From: Companilactobacillus nantensis DSM 16982
GTDB lineage: Bacteria; Bacillota; Bacilli; Lactobacillales; Lactobacillaceae
Direction: 5' to 3'
DNA length: 35,800 nucleotides
Assembly: GCF_001435815.1 (NCBI RefSeq)
Contig: NZ_AZFV01000020.1
Location: forward strand, 24,126 to 59,925
The translations under genes were made by a program, and so were the position numbers. The notes below the pieces were generated by a model. That model was not told the DNA's origin. It did not search any database and saw only the letters and a program-made list of their open reading frames with translations. Shown here piece after piece: positions 33,021-35,800 of the stretch. Position 1 is the stretch's first letter; every line of letters starts with the position of its first letter.

Positions 33021-33942
33021 TCGCGAACGGTGCAATAATACTGTTTAACAACTCGGGATTTCGTAACTGATTCTTCCAGTCTTCGCTCACATGATCAGTT
33101 AGATTCTCACAACTACTGATTGTGGCAGTAATGCTGGCTATCGTGTCGGTATCGTCGCCTAAATTGACGGCTAAAATAATTGCATTATCAATACTCGTGC
33201 TTGCTAAAGCACACCAGGTACTGGCTAATAACGTATCAACCACGTAACCGGATGACTTAATATCTTTGCGCAACGTCATCCCAAAGTTATTCTGAAACAT
33301 CTCATCATATTGTGATAGTTCAGCTAACTCATCAGGACAATTTTGTAACGCTTGGTTCAATTGCTCAGGCAAATAATTTAAAATTGCCCGTAAAGCACGA
33401 CCATTCAATAAGCCATGTAAAATTTCTAAATAAATATAACTACCGACGATAGCCCGCGGATGACGGTGAGTTAAACAAGTGTATTCATAAGCTAAGCGCA
33501 GACGTTTGTTCAAGTCTGATTCATCAGCTAAATGAATTGCCAACGGTGCGAGGCGCATTAAAGCTCCATTGCCATTAGCGTAAACACTAGGATCACCACA
33601 TTCTAAGGCTGGATATTGATTAATCGACCAATTTCTGACTGCTTTAGCACACGAATTGCCAATGCCAAAAGCTAATTTATCAGGTGTATATTCGTTGTGA
33701 AACATGTAATTCTCGAACTTTTGCATCAATTGCTCATAATTGCCATCAGCAGTTAAATTCTCCATTAACGGCAAAGTAAATGATGTATCGTCCGACCAGC
33801 TACCCTTTGGCTGTTCCCATGTTCCACCCGCAGTCATCGATTTAATATAATAAGAATCACGTTTTGAAAACTCGACAGGAACTCCCAATGCGTCCCCAAC
33901 TACACCGGCGTACAAAATATTTTCTATCTGACGCTTATGCAA
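32992..33942 (-). CDS. ADP-ribosylglycohydrolase family protein (DraG/ARH-like)
   Basis: A 316-residue cytoplasmic enzyme. The N-terminal GVVGDALGVPVEF and GSWSDDTSFTLPL and the C-terminal GDDTDTIASI are the metal-ligand motifs of the DraG/ARH family, which remove ADP-ribose from proteins or small molecules. Both Asp-rich motifs are intact, so activity is likely. Translation starts at TTG (33942), preceded by GGGAG; the nearby ATG is in another frame and meets a stop after five codons. No ADP-ribosyltransferase or macrodomain gene is in the window. Confidence 0.9.
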   Translation of the reverse strand: MHKRQIENILYAGVVGDALGVPVEFSKRDSYYIKSMTAGGTWEQPKGSWSDDTSFTLPLMENLTADGNYEQLMQKFENYMFHNEYTPDKLAFGIGNSCAKAVRNWSINQYPALECGDPSVYANGNGALMRLAPLAIHLADESDLNKRLRLAYEYTCLTHRHPRAIVGSYIYLEILHGLLNGRALRAILNYLPEQLNQALQNCPDELAELSQYDEMFQNNFGMTLRKDIKSSGYVVDTLLASTWCALASTSIDNAIILAVNLGDDTDTIASITATISSCENLTDHVSEDWKNQLRNPELLNSIIAPFAKKEASRALV

Positions 33943-33965
33943 TAATTCTCATCTCCCGTGTAAAA

Positions 33966-34002
33966 AACTGAGACCAAATTATTCATCTAGTCTCAGTTCA
34001 AG
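33966..34002 (-). terminator. Terminator of the small membrane peptide gene
   Basis: AACTGAGAC pairs with GTCTCAGTT around a 16-nt loop; six T residues follow on the minus strand. Confidence 0.82.
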
Positions 34003-34061
34003 TTTAGTCTTCTAAGCAAGAATACTACAAATCTTTTTCCCATCTATAAGCACGTTTAATC

Positions 34062-34160
34062 CTAAAAAATCAATAAAATGAAAGCCAAGAAGATACCAAA
34101 CATGGCAAGCCAACTGACTTTCTTCTTATCATCGCGAATTTTTCGCAAATTTTTATTCAT
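34062..34160 (-). CDS. 32-residue single-pass membrane peptide
   Basis: ATG at 34160 has GGAGG 9 nt upstream. The peptide starts with a very basic segment (MNKNLRKIRDDKKKVS), then a continuous hydrophobic helix from about residue 17 to the end (WLAMFGIFLAFILLIF). A promoter-like TTTTCA - 17 bp - TATAAC lies upstream and a good terminator lies 60 bp downstream, so the gene is complete and monocistronic. I do not recognise the family; small lactobacillar membrane peptides such as DUF4044 proteins have a similar layout. It is not a signal peptide of a longer frame, since a stop follows directly. A toxin of a type I system or a membrane-complex subunit are alternatives. Confidence 0.75.
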   Translation of the reverse strand: MNKNLRKIRDDKKKVSWLAMFGIFLAFILLIF

Positions 34161-34179
34161 AAGCATATGCCTCCGTGCC

Positions 34180-34208
34180 TATAAGAGTTATATCATCTAT
34201 ACCAAAAA
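34180..34208 (-). promoter_or_regulatory. Promoter of the small membrane peptide gene
   Basis: On the minus strand TTTTCA and TATAAC are separated by 17 bp, ending about 25 bp before the GGAGG site. The stretch 34209-34365 beyond it is AT-rich with no convincing gene. Confidence 0.5.
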
Positions 34209-34365
34209 ATGAAAAGGCTTTTTTAAAAATCTTAAAACTTATTTTTTGAATTATATTTTGGGGGAAATTGCCAATTATCGTGGAAAAAATAATCAGTTTT
34301 AAAGGATTTTTGCGAGCTTTTTCCGAACATTTCAGTATAATTGATTAAAGGTTGTTAGTTTTGGA

Positions 34366-34386
34366 CCCGCCTCCGGCTAACTTATC
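34366..34386. repeat. Cloverleaf repeat copy 12, termini-only relic
   Basis: CCGCCTCC is fused directly to GGCTAACTTAT: the outer and inner termini with the whole stem-loop body missing. It lies in orientation A, paired with copy 13 across about 95 bp. Confidence 0.65.
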
Positions 34387-34478
34387 TGATATATTAATAA
34401 TCAGACTATCTTGTATTATCAAAATTAAAAATATGCAATTATGGTAAAAATATGACAAATCATCATTCATTAACAAAG
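34387..34478. other. AT-rich spacer between copies 12 and 13
   Basis: No gene or strong hairpin. Its right end (TTAACAAAGAACTAGCTGG) resembles the inner flanks of copies 5 and 9. Confidence 0.4.
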
Positions 34479-34663
34479 AACTAGCTGGAAAGAGCAAGAA
34501 TTTAGGTCGCTGTGAAGGTGGCGTTAGGGATTTATCCCTTACACCACGGGACGTGTTTTGAAACTCGCGCTTCATGCGAGGTTCAAAATCGAGGTTCGAG
34601 ACCGCCCTTTGGCTCGAACCGGTCCCCATAGCGGCCTAAATTTCTTGCTCTTGGAAGCGGCAT
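34479..34663. repeat. Cloverleaf repeat copy 13 (orientation B)
   Basis: Full copy. P1 is AGAGCAAGAATTTAGGTCGC against GCGGCCTAAATTTCTTGCTCT. P2 is AGGGAT/ATCCCT. P3 is TTTTGAAACTCGCG/GCGAGGTTCAAAA with a terminal CTTCAT loop variant. P4 is GGTTCGAG/CTCGAACC. It ends about 50 bp before the deoxyribosyltransferase start. Confidence 0.92.
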
Positions 34664-34716
34664 ACTTAACTAGCATCATACATAACAAAAAATAAAGAGG
34701 AGTTACTATTATACCC

Positions 34717-35190
34717 ATGAAAAAAAAGAATCGTGTTTATTTAGCTGGACCATTTTTTAGCGAACATCAAATCAAACGTCTTGATGAAATTCAAAAACTA
34801 TTGGAAGCCAATTCGACTATTGGTGATATTTTCCGCCCAGGCAAGGACGAATATACTGGTGCCGAATTTGGCTCATTTGAATGGCAAACTGCCGTTTACA
34901 AGCATGATATTAATAACATTAATGTTTCAGATGTTGTGATTGCAATGTTAGACTATAAAATAGAAGAAAATGAATTGGAACCTGACTCTGGTACGATGTG
35001 GGAATGCGGTTATGCTATTGCTAATAACATCCCTGTTATCGGTGTTAGAAATATGACTGACGAACCTTTAAACTTGATGTTAGCTGGTAGTTTAACAGCT
35101 TTCTTCAATGGTAAAGACAGCATTCAAGAAATCAAAGACTACAATTTCAATACATTAATGACACGCTACGAAAACGTTAAGGTACTTTAG
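34717..35190 (+). CDS. Nucleoside 2-deoxyribosyltransferase
   Basis: A 157-residue enzyme that exchanges bases between 2'-deoxyribonucleosides, a hallmark of lactobacilli. YLAGPFF at the start, the central NVSDVVIAMLD, and DSGTMWECGYAIA (with the catalytic-type Glu) are the family motifs. The GAGGAG ribosome site is 14 nt before this ATG, unusually far. In-frame ATT and ATA codons at 34708 and 34711 would be better spaced but are rare starts. It forms an operon with the following TetR gene, whose ribosome site overlaps its stop region. Confidence 0.92.
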   Translation: MKKKNRVYLAGPFFSEHQIKRLDEIQKLLEANSTIGDIFRPGKDEYTGAEFGSFEWQTAVYKHDINNINVSDVVIAMLDYKIEENELEPDSGTMWECGYAIANNIPVIGVRNMTDEPLNLMLAGSLTAFFNGKDSIQEIKDYNFNTLMTRYENVKVL

Positions 35191-35200
35191 GAGGATCAAC

Positions 35201-35752
35201 ATGTCACAAGTAACACAACGAACCGAGAAATCCATTATTACAGCAATGGTTTCCTTATTACAAAAAAAGCCATTCGAAAAGATCACTGTCGGTGATATTT
35301 GTGACGAAGCACTGATCAATCACAGTACTTTCTACCGCTACTTTAGTGATAAATATGATTTACTACATGCCGTTTTTTCATATCTATTAGATGATTTACT
35401 CAATAACACATCCAATGCAAAAACGATTGTCTATCAAATTGCAGATTTCATGGAAAAAAATAGTAGCTTTATTCACCATATTTCTCCACAATATCAAACG
35501 AAAGCCAACCTTTATCCAGAATTTCGCAGTATCTTACAAGACATCGTGAAATCAAAGAGTAAAGATCCAGCCAGTCAAAAAGATCCATTGATCAAAATGA
35601 TTACTGAATCAGACTCACCAGAGCTAATGATTAGCTTCATTGTCGGTGGTTTAATTGGTTTAGTCGAATATCTCGAGGATAACGACTTCAACGTTTCACG
35701 TGATAAATTCATCGAATTTACCGCTAACTTTTTTGCAAAATGGTCAAATTAG
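35201..35752 (+). CDS. TetR-family transcriptional regulator
   Basis: A 183-residue regulator. The helix-turn-helix ITVGDICDEALINHSTFYRYFSDKYDL (about residues 27-53) is typical, and the C-terminal region resembles the TetR_C_8-like domain common in Firmicutes. AGGAGG lies 8 nt before the ATG, overlapping the end of the deoxyribosyltransferase gene, so the two are cotranscribed. It may regulate that operon; no clear operator palindrome is visible upstream because the repeat element occupies that region. Nothing further is visible to the end of the window. Confidence 0.9.
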   Translation: MSQVTQRTEKSIITAMVSLLQKKPFEKITVGDICDEALINHSTFYRYFSDKYDLLHAVFSYLLDDLLNNTSNAKTIVYQIADFMEKNSSFIHHISPQYQTKANLYPEFRSILQDIVKSKSKDPASQKDPLIKMITESDSPELMISFIVGGLIGLVEYLEDNDFNVSRDKFIEFTANFFAKWSN

Positions 35753-35800
35753 AAGTAACCATAATGATAATAAACAGGGCAAATTTTATAATCAAGTTAG

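Noticed and set aside
34279-34349. GTG-initiated 22-codon frame upstream of copy 12
   Set aside because: The GGGGGA purine tract is too far from the GTG and composition is not convincing.
1-35800. CRISPR array
   Set aside because: The repeats are about 185 bp, palindromic, widely dispersed and without regular spacers or cas genes.

Overview
The window is low-GC Firmicute DNA. It most resembles a Lactobacillaceae chromosome, and Companilactobacillus is my low-confidence guess at genus. The evidence is AGGAGG-type ribosome sites, T-box leaders, an LPQTxE sorting signal, a KxGKxW-type signal peptide, MucBP and SLAP-like surface domains, and the DUF4811/drug-exporter pair. No prophage, transposase, integrase or CRISPR array is visible. 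About 34 protein genes, one tRNA-Thr(GGT), two T-box loci and many terminators can be supported.

Layout. 1-4.3 kb: a HExxH protein, a PEBP (YbhB-type) protein, an exopolyphosphatase and a FetAB-like ABC exporter. 4.7-7.1 kb: a large Thr/Ser-rich surface protein. 7.3-10.1 kb: a marR-MFS exporter-DUF4811 operon with a clear operator at the marR promoter. 10.8-14.4 kb: T-box-controlled trpS, divergent from a HelD-type helicase. 14.5-18.7 kb: a CPBP-like membrane protein lacking the usual catalytic residues, an acyltransferase and a sortase-anchored choice-of-anchor-A surface protein. 18.9-26.6 kb: two small membrane-tethered XRE regulators, DegV, a GT-C-like membrane protein, a divergent HXXEE/TetR pair, a DUF1828/DUF1829 protein beside a fragment of a second copy, tRNA-Thr, an HdeD-like protein and a DtxR-type regulator. 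27.1-29.9 kb: a PadR-DUF1700-DUF4097-DUF975 operon. 30.1-32.7 kb: an amino-acid ABC importer behind a T-box with two consecutive antiterminator/terminator modules. 33-35.8 kb: an ADP-ribosylglycohydrolase, an overlooked 32-residue membrane peptide, and a nucleoside deoxyribosyltransferase-TetR pair.

The most striking signal is a family of about 185-bp intergenic elements: eight full-length copies, one copy cut by the window edge and four deletion relics. Each folds as a closing stem (P1) around three hairpins (P2-P4). Between copies the stem sequences differ while pairing is kept, and the junction and loop segments are conserved. Most copies come as inverted pairs with the GCCGCC ends outward and the CTAGTT ends inward around an AT-rich spacer. 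Several lie within 0-8 bp of a stop codon, upstream of the gene's terminator, so they would be transcribed in 3' UTRs. I cannot test whether this family is already described. It behaves like a mobile structured RNA or a hairpin MITE and is the best candidate here for an undescribed system.

In the repeat entries, orientation A means the GCCGCC end is on the left; orientation B means it is on the right.
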